From Burkholderia gladioli (GTDB taxonomy: Bacteria; Pseudomonadota; Gammaproteobacteria; Burkholderiales; Burkholderiaceae), in assembly GCF_000959725.1 (NCBI RefSeq), contig NZ_CP009322.1, forward strand, positions 1 through 64,000: DNA of 64,000 bases, read 5' to 3'. Shown here piece by piece: positions 1 through 8,123 of this stretch. The translations under genes were made by a program, and so were the position numbers. Position 1 is the first letter of the stretch, and each line of letters begins with the position of its first letter. Under the pieces are notes generated by a model that saw nothing but the letters and a program-made list of their open reading frames with translations, searched no databases and had not been told where the DNA came from.

Positions 1-485
1 GGGGCGGGCAGCGAGGGCAGGTTCAGCGATCGCTCGGCGCGATGGTAGGCCGCCAGGAAGGCCGGTGCATCGTCGCGCACGGCACCCATCCAATGCGCCA
101 GTTCCTGTGCGCAGCCATCGTCGTCCGGATCCTGAAAACAGCTCGAGTTGGCCGGCATCTGCTGCGCCGACCAATACAGTGCGAACAGGCTCATCCGGTC
201 GGCCGGCGCGAGGTGCAGGCTGCCGTCGTTGCCGTCGGTGAGCCATTCGCGGATCGCGGCCGCCAGCCTGGCCTCGGTTTCATCGTCGGCATAGTTCAGG
301 CCGTGCGTTCGATCCGCGCGGGCCTGGGCGAGATCGCGGCTGGCCACGGCGACCACGAAATCGATCGCGCGCGGCGCGCTCGCGTAGCCGGCCGGCGGGG
401 TGCTGCCCAGCACGATGCCGGCCGGAAGCAGGGCGCCGGCGCAGGTCAGGGCGGTGAGCAGGCGGCGAAACGGAGCGGATGTCAT
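1..485 (-). CDS. Secreted hypothetical protein, 3' part cut by window edge
   Basis: An open frame runs from the ATG at 485-483 to the left edge without a stop, giving at least 161 residues. The N-terminus (MTSAPFRRLLTALTCAGALL, then a small-residue stretch ending near PAGYASA) reads as a Sec signal peptide, so the product is probably exported. The mature part is rich in Asp, Glu and Ala and holds a segment with two Cys and an Asp run (SSCFQDPDDDGCAQ) that could form a disulfide. I do not recognise the family. A CTTAAC-N5-GTTAAC direct repeat of PmrA/QseB type lies about 130 bp upstream (618-634) and could control it. The C-terminus is missing, so length and domain content remain open. Confidence 0.7.
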   Translation of the reverse strand, partial: MTSAPFRRLLTALTCAGALLPAGIVLGSTPPAGYASAPRAIDFVVAVASRDLAQARADRTHGLNYADDETEARLAAAIREWLTDGNDGSLHLAPADRMSLFALYWSAQQMPANSSCFQDPDDDGCAQELAHWMGAVRDDAPAFLAAYHRAERSLNLPSLPA

Positions 486-617
486 GAGGCCGGAGCGGGA
501 TGAGCTGGCTGGCCACCGAAAACCCGGAAGGCGGAGGTGGCCACTCGAAGCGAGCCAGCGTGGCGGCCGAAACTTAGAGAAAAAACAGGGCCGGATATGC
601 GGGCGGCCGGCAGGGGT

Positions 618-634
618 CTTAACGGACTGTTAAC
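618..634. promoter_or_regulatory. PmrA/QseB-like direct repeat
   Basis: CTTAAC-GGACT-GTTAAC: two half-sites 11 bp apart, the geometry bound by OmpR-family regulators of the PmrA/QseB type (known consensus HTTAAK-N5-HTTAAK). It sits between the divergent exported-protein gene and a terminator-ended transcript candidate. Similar boxes occur at 10488-10504 and 39189-39205. Confidence 0.4.
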
Positions 635-733
635 TTCGCTTCCGGCATGCTGGCGACATGAGCCGATCGGGCTCCCGTCCACGTGGAGTGATTCGGACGG
701 CGTCCCCCTTGACGATCCCGTTTCACTCTTTTC

Positions 734-762
734 GACCCGGCCATGATGGCCGGGTCTTTTTT
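734..762 (+). terminator. Rho-independent terminator with no gene in front of it
   Basis: A perfect 11-bp stem, GACCCGGCCAT / ATGGCCGGGTC, with almost no loop, is followed by six T on the plus strand. No plus-strand protein gene precedes it, so it may end a short non-coding RNA starting after the TTAAC boxes near 630. Confidence 0.6.
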
Positions 763-792
763 CTTCCGGCGTGCTCGGTGGGCAGGGTGGAC

Positions 793-930
793 TCAGGGTT
801 TGCCGCCGGCGCGGTCCATCGCCGCCAGCAGATTGGCCGGCGCCGTTCGTGAGCCGGGGGCGTCGTGGCCGGCATCCGCCAGTGCCGTGGCGGATGCGGC
901 GGCGATGAGCATGAGGGTGCGCAGCTTCAT
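793..930 (-). CDS. Small exported peptide downstream of copRS (45 aa)
   Basis: The start at 930 is preceded by GGAG eight bases upstream. The product is 45 residues: MKLRTLMLIAAASATALADA reads as a signal peptide, leaving a mature peptide of about 25 residues (from AGHDAPGS to DRAGGKP). It has no Cys and only one His, so it is not an obvious metal binder. It lies 118 bp beyond the copS stop on the same strand and could be the last gene of the copRS transcript or a separate unit. I do not recognise it; the calling evidence is the signal peptide and the ribosome binding site. Confidence 0.5.
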   Translation of the reverse strand: MKLRTLMLIAAASATALADAGHDAPGSRTAPANLLAAMDRAGGKP

Positions 931-1048
931 GGTGGCGTTCTCCAGTCTTGATCCGGGCATGGCGATATGCGATCCCGATGCCATGGATTCTGGAGAGCCG
1001 CGCCCGAGCGAGCGGTGACGCGTGGATGATCTTTTCGTCACGACCGCG

Positions 1049-2452
1049 TCAATCGTGCCGGCTTGCCTCGCGCGGAAACCGCAGCGTGAACGCGGTGAGC
1101 CCGTCGCGGCTCGTCACGTCGACGCTGCCGCGATGCAGTTCCATGATCGAGCGGACGATGGCGAGGCCGAGGCCGGCGTTCTTCGCCGATCCTTGCCGAG
1201 AGGGGTCGACGCGATAGAAACGCTCGAAGATGTTCTCGAGGTGGGCTGGTGGAATCGTCGCGCCGCTGTTTTCGACGCGGATCGTGCTGACGTCGTTCCG
1301 TTGCGCCACCTCGATCGTGATGGTGCTGCCCGGGGCGGCATGTTCCACCGCATTCGACAGCAGGTTCGCCGCCGCGCGCCGCAGCAGCAGCGCGTCGGCC
1401 AGCACGGTGCCCGTTCCGTCGATGCGGATGCACAGGTTTTTTTCGTCAGCGAGCGCCTGGTAATACGCGGCAATCCTGCCGAGCGTCTCGCGCGCATCGA
1501 TTCGCGTCGGCGACAGGTGTTGCGTGGCGTGATCGGAGCGGGCGAGGAACAGCATGTCGTCGAGCATCCGTTGCAGGCGCTCGCATTCCTCGATGTTGGA
1601 TTCGATCAGCGCCTCGTAGTCGGCGCGCTCGCGCTCGCGCGACAAGATGATCTGCGAGGCGCTGATGATGTTCGCGAGCGGCGTGCGCATATCGTGCGCG
1701 ACGTCGGACGAGAAGCGCGACAGGCGCGCGAACGCGCGCTCCAGTCGATCCAGCATGCGATTGACGGAGGCGCCGATATCGACGAGTTCGGCGGGGCCAT
1801 GCGCCACATCGAGCCGCTCGTGCAGGCTGCTGGCCTCGATCTGCGAGGCTTGGCGCCCGATGTTGCGCACCGGGCGCAGGCCGAAGCGGGTGATCAGGTA
1901 TCCCAGCGTGCCGACCAGCAAGGCACCGATCACGGTGGCCGCGACGATATCCAGGCAATAGGCGCGCAGCAGGGCGCTGCGATCGTCGGCGCTGCGCGCG
2001 ATGGCGATCGTGATCCGGTTGCCGTCACCGAGCGGCACGGCGCCGTGGATGCATTCGGCCGAGCCGATGCCGGCCGGCGCGCAGGCATAGGCGACGCCTG
2101 CCCGATGGCCCTGTGCGATGCCGGCACCCAGCGAGAGCCCGGCTTCTTCCGAATGCTCGACGATGGGGTGGCCGCTCGCGTCGAAGACCCCGACGAACAA
2201 GCCGGAATGCGACAGCAGGGTTTCGTGAAATGCCGGCGCGGCGAGCCGCACGCCGGCGAGCGTGCGCGCCGCGCTGGTGAGTTGCGTGACCTGCTTGAGC
2301 TTGTCGGCGATCTCGATGTCGTCGCGTTGCCGCAACTGCGTCGACAGCGCCTGGTACAGGTAGCCACCGAGCATGGCCAGCACCGCCAGGCCCGCCATCG
2401 CGAACGCGGCGGCCAGGCGCGCGCCCAGCGAATAACGACGCTGCCGCGTCAT
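1049..2452 (-). CDS. copS: Copper/heavy-metal sensor histidine kinase CopS/IrlS-like
   Basis: A 467-aa inner-membrane kinase. One TM segment lies at about residues 10-33 and a second at about 169-190, enclosing a periplasmic sensor domain. A HAMP region follows (about 190-240), then the HisKA box [15 protein letters not shown] with phosphoacceptor His253, an N box (LLSNAVEHA) and a G box (GLGLAIVRS). The length and order match the heavy-metal sensor kinase family (CusS, CopS, IrlS). The start codon overlaps the stop of copR by 4 bp (ATGA), so the two are translationally coupled. Its location opposite copABCD supports periplasmic copper as the signal; the metal itself is inferred from context. 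Confidence 0.93.
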   Translation of the reverse strand: MTRQRRYSLGARLAAAFAMAGLAVLAMLGGYLYQALSTQLRQRDDIEIADKLKQVTQLTSAARTLAGVRLAAPAFHETLLSHSGLFVGVFDASGHPIVEHSEEAGLSLGAGIAQGHRAGVAYACAPAGIGSAECIHGAVPLGDGNRITIAIARSADDRSALLRAYCLDIVAATVIGALLVGTLGYLITRFGLRPVRNIGRQASQIEASSLHERLDVAHGPAELVDIGASVNRMLDRLERAFARLSRFSSDVAHDMRTPLANIISASQIILSRERERADYEALIESNIEECERLQRMLDDMLFLARSDHATQHLSPTRIDARETLGRIAAYYQALADEKNLCIRIDGTGTVLADALLLRRAAANLLSNAVEHAAPGSTITIEVAQRNDVSTIRVENSGATIPPAHLENIFERFYRVDPSRQGSAKNAGLGLAIVRSIMELHRGSVDVTSRDGLTAFTLRFPREASRHD

Positions 2453-3120
2453 GCGGATCGATCTTCCAGCACGTAGCCCATGCCGCGCACGGTATGCAGC
2501 AGCTTCGGCTCCTGATGGTCCATCTTCAGGCGCAGGCGGCGTATCGCGACGTCGACCACGTTGGTGTCGCTGTCGAAGTTAATGTCCCAGACCTGCGAGG
2601 TGATGAAGGCGCGCGTGAGGATTTCTCCTTCGCGTTCGGCCAGCAGTTGCAGCAGCGCGAATTCCTGCGCGGTCAGCTCGACGCGCGCGCCGGCCCGCTT
2701 CACGCGCCGCTTCACCAGGTCGAGTTCGAGATCGGCGATCTGCAACGTGGTTGTCCCGACGTCTCGCGAGCGCCGGAGCAGCGAGCGGATGCGCGCGAGC
2801 AGTTCCGCATACGCGAAGGGTTTGGCCAGGTAGTCGTCGGCGCCGAGCTCGAGCCCCTCGACCTTGTCGGGAACCGAGTCGCGAGCGGTGAGCAGCAGCA
2901 CCGGCGTCGACTTGCGCTGCCGAAGGCGGCGCAGCACTTCGAGACCGTCGATGACCGGCAGCATCACGTCGAGGATCAGCAGGTCGAAGTCCTCTTCGAG
3001 CGCCATGAACAGGCCGTCCTCGCCGTTGCCGGCGACCGCGACGCCATAACTGGCCTCGGTCAATCCCCGCTGCAGGTAGGTCCGCATTTTTTCTTCGTCT
3101 TCGACAATCAGGATGCGCAT
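2449..3120 (-). CDS. copR: Copper/heavy-metal response regulator CopR/IrlR-like
   Basis: A 223-aa OmpR-family regulator. The receiver domain has the acidic pair after ILIVEDEE, phosphoacceptor Asp51 (LLILDVMLP), T-loop LLTARDS and the conserved Lys in [11 protein letters not shown]; the C-terminal winged helix contains the typical [20 protein letters not shown] stretch. This is the usual length for the heavy-metal subgroup (CusR, CopR, IrlR). It is first in the copRS operon and divergent from copA, sharing a 220-bp intergenic region, so it probably activates copABCD and its own operon when CopS phosphorylates it. Confidence 0.94.
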   Translation of the reverse strand: MRILIVEDEEKMRTYLQRGLTEASYGVAVAGNGEDGLFMALEEDFDLLILDVMLPVIDGLEVLRRLRQRKSTPVLLLTARDSVPDKVEGLELGADDYLAKPFAYAELLARIRSLLRRSRDVGTTTLQIADLELDLVKRRVKRAGARVELTAQEFALLQLLAEREGEILTRAFITSQVWDINFDSDTNVVDVAIRRLRLKMDHQEPKLLHTVRGMGYVLEDRSA

Positions 3121-3340
3121 GGCGGGCAGAGGCTGGGGCAGGGGAGCGATGCGGCAAACGATAACGCCAAATCGGATGACGCGCCACGTTTGCCGAAGAT
3201 GAAAAAACCGTCACTTGGGAGCCATCCGGCAGTCGTCGGTCCCTTCTTAATCTGCTCGACAGGCCCTACCCGGCCGGGCCGCGGCGATATCGACGCCGCG
3301 GTGTTCCAAGTGAATCAAGGCGATCGGACGATCCTCGGCA
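3121..3340. promoter_or_regulatory. copR-copA divergent promoter region
   Basis: 220 bp between the divergent start codons of copR and copA. It is the most AT-rich part of the native copper locus (a run of six A at about 3203-3208, TTCTTAATC at about 3243). A TGACG ... CGTCA dyad with a long spacer spans roughly 3177-3213. No canonical CusR box is obvious, so the CopR site cannot be fixed by eye. Confidence 0.4.
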
Positions 3341-5434
3341 ATGCATACGAATCTGGGAAGACGAAATTTTGTGACGCGGCTTTGCGCGGCCGGCGTCGCG
3401 GGAGGGCTCGGCATGTGGCGGCCCGAAGTGTGGGCGCTCGAAGGTGGCGACCGCCCGCGCGTGCTCGCCGGATCCGAATTCGACCTGGCGATCGCGCGCA
3501 GCTCGGTGGAGATCGGCGGAAGGTCACGCCGCGCGACCACCGTCAACGGCACCCTGCCGGGGCCGGTCCTGCGCTGGCGGGAAGGCGATACCGTCACGCT
3601 GCGCGTGGCGAACCGGATGGACCAGGCGAGCTCGATCCACTGGCACGGCATCGTGCTGCCGTCGAACATGGACGGCGTGCCGGGGTTGAGCTTCGACGGT
3701 ATCGCGCCGGGCAGCAGCTATACCTACCGTTTCAAGGTCCGCCAGCACGGCACCTACTGGTATCACAGCCATTCCTCGCTGCAGGAGCAGACGGGTGTGT
3801 ATGGCCCGTTGATCATCGATCCGGCGCAACCCGGGGCGAGGCGCTGCGAGCGCGACTACGTGGTGATGCTGTCCGATTGGAGCGACGAGGATCCTCGTCG
3901 CATCAAGTCCAGGCTCAAGAAGCAGTCGAACTACTACAACTTCCACCAGCGCACCCTGGTGGACCTGTTTCGCGACGCGCGGCGCGATGGCTGGCGCGCC
4001 ACGCTCGCCGATCGGCGGATGTGGAGCGCGATGCGGATGAGCCCGACCGACCTGTCGGACGTCGGCGGCTACACCTATACCTATCTGGTCAACGGCGCGG
4101 CGCCGGACGACAACTGGACGGGCCTGTTCAATCCGGGCGAGCGCGTGCGGCTGCGGTTCATCAATGCCTCGGCCATGAGCTATTTCGATGTGCGCATCCC
4201 GGGGCTCAGGATGACCGTGGTCGCCGCCGACGGCCAGGACGTGGAGCCGGTTGCGGTGGACGAATTCCGGATCGCGGTGGCGGAAACCTATGACGTCGTC
4301 GTCGAGCCGGGTTCGTCCGAGGCCTATACGATCTTCGCGCAATCGATGGATCGCAGTGGTTATGCACGCGCCACGCTGGCTCGACGCGAGGGGCTGGCCG
4401 CGCCGGTTCCTGCACTCGACCCGCGCCCGCTGCTGACGATGGCCGACATGGGCATGGATCACGGCGCGATGGCGGGGATGTCGTCGGACGCGATGCAGGG
4501 CATGGATCACGGCGCGATGGCGGGGATGTCGTCGGACGCGATGCAGGGCATGGATCACGGCGCGATGGCGGGGATGTCGTCGGACGCGATGCAGGGCATG
4601 GATCACGGCGCGATGGCGGGGATGTCGTCGGACGCGATGCAGGGCATGGATCACGGCGCGATGGCGGGGATGTCGTCGGACGCGATGCAGGGCATGGATC
4701 ACGGCGCGATGGCGGGGATGTCGTCGGACGCGATGCAGGGCATGGATCACGGCGCGATGGCGGGGATGTCGTCGGACGCGATGCAGGGCATGGATCATGG
4801 CGCGATGGCGGGGATGTCGCCGGGCGCGATGCAGGGCATGGATCACGGCGCGATGGCGGCGATGTCGCCGGACGCGATGCAGGGCATGGACCACAGCGCG
4901 ATGGCGGGCATGATCCAGCATCCGGCGACGGAGCGCGGCAACCCGCTGGTCGATGCCCAGGCGATGGCGCCCACGGCACGGCTCGACGATCCCGGTGTCG
5001 GCTTGCGCGACAACGGTCGGCGCGTGCTGACCTATGCCGACCTGCGCAGCATCTTCCCGGATCCGGACGGCCGCTCGCCCATGCGCAGCATCGAACTGCA
5101 TCTGACGGGCCATATGGAGAAGTTCGCCTGGTCGTTCAACGGCCTGAAGTTCTCCGACGCGGGGCCGATCCGGCTGCGCTACGGCGAACGTGTGCGGCTC
5201 GTGCTCGCCAACGACACGATGATGGCGCACCCGATCCACCTCCATGGCATGTGGAGCGATCTCGAGGACGAAGCGGGGCGGTTCCAGGTCCGCAAGCATA
5301 CGATCGACATGCCGCCAGGCACCCGCCGCAGCTATCGCGTGACGGCCGACGCACTGGGCCGCTGGGCCTATCACTGCCATCTGCTGTTCCACATGGAAAC
5401 CGGCATGTTCCGCGAAGTGGTGGTGGAAGAATGA
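3341..5434 (+). CDS. copA: Periplasmic multicopper oxidase CopA with Met/His-rich repeat linker
   Basis: A 697-aa CopA-family multicopper oxidase that oxidises Cu(I) and binds copper in the periplasm. Residues 7-10 (RRNF) with a following hydrophobic stretch form a Tat signal, fitting export of a folded cuproenzyme. The copper ligands are all visible: HWH (100-102), HSH (142-144), HPIHLHG, and the C-terminal HCHLLFHMETGM with T1 Cys679. Between the second and third cupredoxin domains, residues 372-524 are nine full 16-residue Met/His repeats plus a partial tenth, far longer than the few MDHxxM motifs usual in CopA. The start has only a weak ribosome binding site but gives a well-formed Tat signal. 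First gene of copABCD, divergent from copRS. Confidence 0.96.
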   Translation: MHTNLGRRNFVTRLCAAGVAGGLGMWRPEVWALEGGDRPRVLAGSEFDLAIARSSVEIGGRSRRATTVNGTLPGPVLRWREGDTVTLRVANRMDQASSIHWHGIVLPSNMDGVPGLSFDGIAPGSSYTYRFKVRQHGTYWYHSHSSLQEQTGVYGPLIIDPAQPGARRCERDYVVMLSDWSDEDPRRIKSRLKKQSNYYNFHQRTLVDLFRDARRDGWRATLADRRMWSAMRMSPTDLSDVGGYTYTYLVNGAAPDDNWTGLFNPGERVRLRFINASAMSYFDVRIPGLRMTVVAADGQDVEPVAVDEFRIAVAETYDVVVEPGSSEAYTIFAQSMDRSGYARATLARREGLAAPVPALDPRPLLTMADMGMDHGAMAGMSSDAMQGMDHGAMAGMSSDAMQGMDHGAMAGMSSDAMQGMDHGAMAGMSSDAMQGMDHGAMAGMSSDAMQGMDHGAMAGMSSDAMQGMDHGAMAGMSSDAMQGMDHGAMAGMSPGAMQGMDHGAMAAMSPDAMQGMDHSAMAGMIQHPATERGNPLVDAQAMAPTARLDDPGVGLRDNGRRVLTYADLRSIFPDPDGRSPMRSIELHLTGHMEKFAWSFNGLKFSDAGPIRLRYGERVRLVLANDTMMAHPIHLHGMWSDLEDEAGRFQVRKHTIDMPPGTRRSYRVTADALGRWAYHCHLLFHMETGMFREVVVEE
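4454..4912 (+). repeat. 48-bp in-frame tandem repeat inside copA
   Basis: Nine full 48-bp units and one 27-bp partial unit, starting at 4454 and every 48 bp to 4886. Units 1-7 are identical to the base; units 8-9 carry a few substitutions and the last is diverged and truncated. Each unit encodes MDHGAMAGMSSDAMQG (four Met, one His). The perfect identity of the central copies indicates recent expansion, and copy number is probably variable between strains. Confidence 0.97.
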
Positions 5435-6300
5435 ACCGCGTCGTGAAGATGTCGCTTCGTCCGCGCGCTGTCGCCTGCTTGTTCGGCATGACGGCTGCGC
5501 TCGGCATCCCAGGCGTTCATGCCGCCGAGGTGGAGATGCCCTCGCCGGCCGCCGTGCCGGAGCCGCTCGTGCAGCCGATGGCGCCGAGCCCGGCGTCGCC
5601 GGTCGCGCCCCTGACCGATGCGGATCGCCGCGCCGTCTATCGCGGCGGCGCGCTGCACGACATGGGCGATACCGAGCTGCATTCGTACTTCGTATTCGAT
5701 CAGCTCGAATGGCAGCGTCGCGCCGCCGGCGGCACCCTGAACTGGAACGGCAACGGCTGGATCGGCGGCGACCTGGACCGTCTATGGCTGCGCACCGAGG
5801 GAAGCCGCGTCGGCTCGCGTCTCGAGGATGCGGAAGTCCAGGCGCTCTGGGGGCATTCGATCACGCCCTGGTGGGACCTGGTAGCCGGCGTGCGCCACGA
5901 TTTCCGGCCCTCGGCGGCGCAGACCTGGCTCGCCTTCGGCATCCAGGGTCTGGCGCTCTACAACTTCGAGTCGGAGGTGACGGCCTTTGTCGGCCAGCGC
6001 GGCCAGGCTTCGTTGCGCGTCGAGGGGCGCTATGACCTGCTGATCACCAATCGCCTGATCCTGCAGCCGTCGCTCGAGGCCAATCTGTTCGCGAAGAACG
6101 ACGCGGCGCGCGGGCAAGGCGCCGGCCTCGGCGATACCTCGCTGGGCTTGCGCCTGCGCTACGAAGTGGATCGTCAGTTCGCTCCCTATCTCGGCATCAG
6201 CTGGGATCGTTCCTACGGCAACAGCGCGCGCATGGTCGTCCGGGAGGGCGGCCGGCGCTCGGAGTTGTCCGTGCTGGCGGGCGTTCGCGTGTGGTTTTGA
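5431..6300 (+). CDS. copB: Copper resistance protein CopB (outer membrane)
   Basis: 289 aa, starting at the ATG that overlaps the copA stop (ATGA). A signal peptide ends near GIPGVHA, followed by a Pro/Met-containing linker (EMPSPAAVPEPLVQPMAPSP). The rest is the CopB beta-barrel region, with alternating aromatic strands and a C-terminus ending VRVWF, typical of outer-membrane proteins. CopB is thought to bind copper or reduce its entry at the outer membrane. The Met-rich linker is short compared with CopB proteins that carry long Met repeats; in this locus the repeats sit in CopA instead. Confidence 0.9.
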   Translation: MNRVVKMSLRPRAVACLFGMTAALGIPGVHAAEVEMPSPAAVPEPLVQPMAPSPASPVAPLTDADRRAVYRGGALHDMGDTELHSYFVFDQLEWQRRAAGGTLNWNGNGWIGGDLDRLWLRTEGSRVGSRLEDAEVQALWGHSITPWWDLVAGVRHDFRPSAAQTWLAFGIQGLALYNFESEVTAFVGQRGQASLRVEGRYDLLITNRLILQPSLEANLFAKNDAARGQGAGLGDTSLGLRLRYEVDRQFAPYLGISWDRSYGNSARMVVREGGRRSELSVLAGVRVWF

Positions 6301-6354
6301 GCGATGCGGCGCCCTGTCTTTCCATCCGTTTTCCCGTCCTTCAGGAGTCCATCC

Positions 6355-6741
6355 ATGTCGCGTCGTCTGATTCTGCCCGGCCTGCCGTTCGTCGTCTCGG
6401 CGCTGATCCTGGCGAGCACCGCATCCGCCCATCCCGCGCTGCTTGCCTCGATTCCCGCCAACCAGATCGAGGGACCGGCTCCCGAGCGCATCGAGCTGCG
6501 CTTCTCCGAGGATCTGATGCCGCGCCTGTCGGGCGCCGTGCTGGAAATGACGGCGATGCCGGGCATGGCCGGTCACGCACCGATGAAGATCGCCTCGACC
6601 GTGTCGGGAACCACCGACCCGAAAACCATGCTGATCGTGCCGAATCAGGCGCTGCAGGCGGGTACCTATCGTGTCGCCTGGCGGGCGGTGTCGGCCGATA
6701 CGCATCCGGTGGCGGGCTCGGTGAGCTTCACGGTGCGATGA
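6355..6741 (+). CDS. copC: Periplasmic copper chaperone CopC
   Basis: 128 aa. The start at 6355 has AGGAG eight bases upstream and gives a clean signal peptide ending ASTASA; the mature protein then begins with His (HPALLASIP), the N-terminal Cu(II) ligand of CopC. The second conserved stretch, SADTHPVAGSVSFTV at the C-terminus, supplies the Asp and His of the Cu(II) site. A Met-containing loop (MTAMPGMAGHAPM) resembles the Cu(I) site. The product is a small cupredoxin-like carrier working with CopD. It lies 54 bp after copB and overlaps copD by 4 bp. Confidence 0.93.
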   Translation: MSRRLILPGLPFVVSALILASTASAHPALLASIPANQIEGPAPERIELRFSEDLMPRLSGAVLEMTAMPGMAGHAPMKIASTVSGTTDPKTMLIVPNQALQAGTYRVAWRAVSADTHPVAGSVSFTVR

Positions 6742-7661
6742 GCGCGATGGATGGAGCGCTGAATATCGCGGTCCGCTTCGTGCTGTATGCGGCCGCGATG
6801 TTGCTGGCCGGGCTGCCGCTGTTCGCGCTGTATGCCTTGCGGCGCGAGGAGCGCGGGGCGCCGTGGTTCGTCGTGCCGTTCACGCGCGTGCTGGCCGGCG
6901 CGGCGTGGCTTGGCCTGATCGCGTCGATGGCCGCGCTGGCGGTGATGACGCGCGCGATGTCGGGGAGCGACGATCTCGACGCGAATCTCGATGTACTCGG
7001 CGCGCTGCTCGGCGGCACTGCCTTCGGCTCGGCCTGGTTTGCTCGCGTTCTTGCCTGCCTGGGCGCCTGTTGCCTGGCCAGGCGGCTGGCACGCCGGCCG
7101 ACGATGGCGACCTTCGCGGCAGCGGCGGCCGCCGGCCTCGTGGTACTCGGGTCGCTCGCCTGGGGCGGCCACGCGGTGATGGACGATGGCCGGCGCGGCG
7201 TGCTTCATCTGATGGCCGACCTCGTGCATCTCGCGGCGGCGGCGATCTGGCTCGGCGCCCTTGGCGGATTCGCGATTCAACTGGCGGCCGGCGGCGTGAC
7301 ACATATCGAAACGCTGGTTCGCACCTTGGCTCAGTTCGCCACGGTGGGCAGTGTCGCTGTGGCGGCCCTGATCGCGACCGGCATGGTGAATACCGTGATG
7401 GTGGTCGGCTGGCCGTTGGTCGGGTTGCCGGACAGCAGCTACGGCCGCGTGCTGCTGGTCAAGCTGGTGTTGTTCTGCGCGATGCTGGGGCTGGCGGCCT
7501 TGAACCGCTATCGCCTGGCTCCCGGGCTCGAGGCCCGCTTGCGCTCCGGGGACAGCCCGGGCGCGATGGCGTCGCTGCGCGGCAGCCTGTTGCTGGAATT
7601 GGTTTGCGCGATGGTGCTGCTGTTGGCGGTCGCGGTGCTCGGGGTGCAGGAGCCGAGGTGA
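6738..7661 (+). CDS. copD: Inner-membrane copper resistance protein CopD
   Basis: 307 aa with about eight TM segments. The start overlaps the copC stop (ATGA). CopD family features are visible: the conserved HLMADLVHLAAAAIWLGAL helix with His residues and the late KLVLFCAMLGLAALNRYRLAPGL segment. Together with CopC it takes copper from the periplasm across the inner membrane. It is the last gene of copABCD. Its final 51 bp occur again, identical, at 10384-10434 beyond an AT-rich insertion, which marks an old rearrangement at this gene end. Confidence 0.93.
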   Translation: MSAMDGALNIAVRFVLYAAAMLLAGLPLFALYALRREERGAPWFVVPFTRVLAGAAWLGLIASMAALAVMTRAMSGSDDLDANLDVLGALLGGTAFGSAWFARVLACLGACCLARRLARRPTMATFAAAAAAGLVVLGSLAWGGHAVMDDGRRGVLHLMADLVHLAAAAIWLGALGGFAIQLAAGGVTHIETLVRTLAQFATVGSVAVAALIATGMVNTVMVVGWPLVGLPDSSYGRVLLVKLVLFCAMLGLAALNRYRLAPGLEARLRSGDSPGAMASLRGSLLLELVCAMVLLLAVAVLGVQEPR

Positions 7662-7729
7662 TATCGCGGCTGGCGCTAGGCGCAGAATTTCGCTTGGATG
7701 CCGGATGGCGTTCGTCGAGTAGCCACGCG

Positions 7730-7759
7730 GGTGGATTTGCCCATATCGGCAAATCCACC
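7730..7759. repeat. Perfect 12-bp inverted repeat between copD and the island genes
   Basis: GGTGGATTTGCC, a 6-base loop, then GGCAAATCCACC. It lies 68 bp after copD and 55 bp before the 3' end of the opposing 100-aa gene. No T-run follows on either strand, so it is not a classic terminator. It could be a bidirectional transcript end, an operator or a boundary element. Confidence 0.6.
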
Positions 7760-7814
7760 GAACTTTGGCGTGTCGAGGTACTCGTTTTATAGTCTTCTTC
7801 GAGGATCGCAAGTC

Positions 7815-8117
7815 TCATTTCATGAACTTCAGCAGCAACACAAGTATGGCTGTGAAATATATAAAAAAATTGAACTTCCATGAGTGATTCAGCTTTCCAA
7901 GTTTCATTGCTTGTGCGGGGAATCTTCTGGTGAAAGCGAAAGCCAGCCAGACCAGTGCTGCAATGGTCAAGGGGGTCGACAGGAATGCAATTTTAAAAAG
8001 AGTGTTGCAAGTGTCGAAGGTGCACCCCTTTTCCGTAGTGGAATTTGATGATGTGAGCGAGAGTGTCCATGCCACAATGAACGTTGCTGAAATGTAGTCG
8101 ATGCTTGATTTTTTCAT
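7815..8117 (-). CDS. Small 3-TM membrane protein, possible immunity protein
   Basis: 100 aa with three hydrophobic segments at about residues 8-24, 42-62 and 83-98. Unlike its surroundings it uses AT-rich codons. It starts 6 bp after the stop of the 576-aa gene on the same strand, so the two are almost certainly co-transcribed and probably translationally coupled. A small multi-TM protein directly downstream of a large gene is the arrangement of bacterial effector/immunity pairs, but there is no sequence match I can name, and it could equally be a structural partner. Short Cys-containing loop: GCTFDTCNTLF. Confidence 0.6.
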   Translation of the reverse strand: MKKSSIDYISATFIVAWTLSLTSSNSTTEKGCTFDTCNTLFKIAFLSTPLTIAALVWLAFAFTRRFPAQAMKLGKLNHSWKFNFFIYFTAILVLLLKFMK

Positions 8118-8123
8118 GTTGGG

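Noticed and set aside
4454..4912. CRISPR-like regular repeats
   Set aside because: Units are contiguous with no spacers and stay in frame in copA; this is a coding tandem repeat.
3524..5392. 622-aa minus-strand frame with regular HRVRRHPRHRAVIHAL repeats
   Set aside because: The repeat is the reverse reading of the copA Met/His array.
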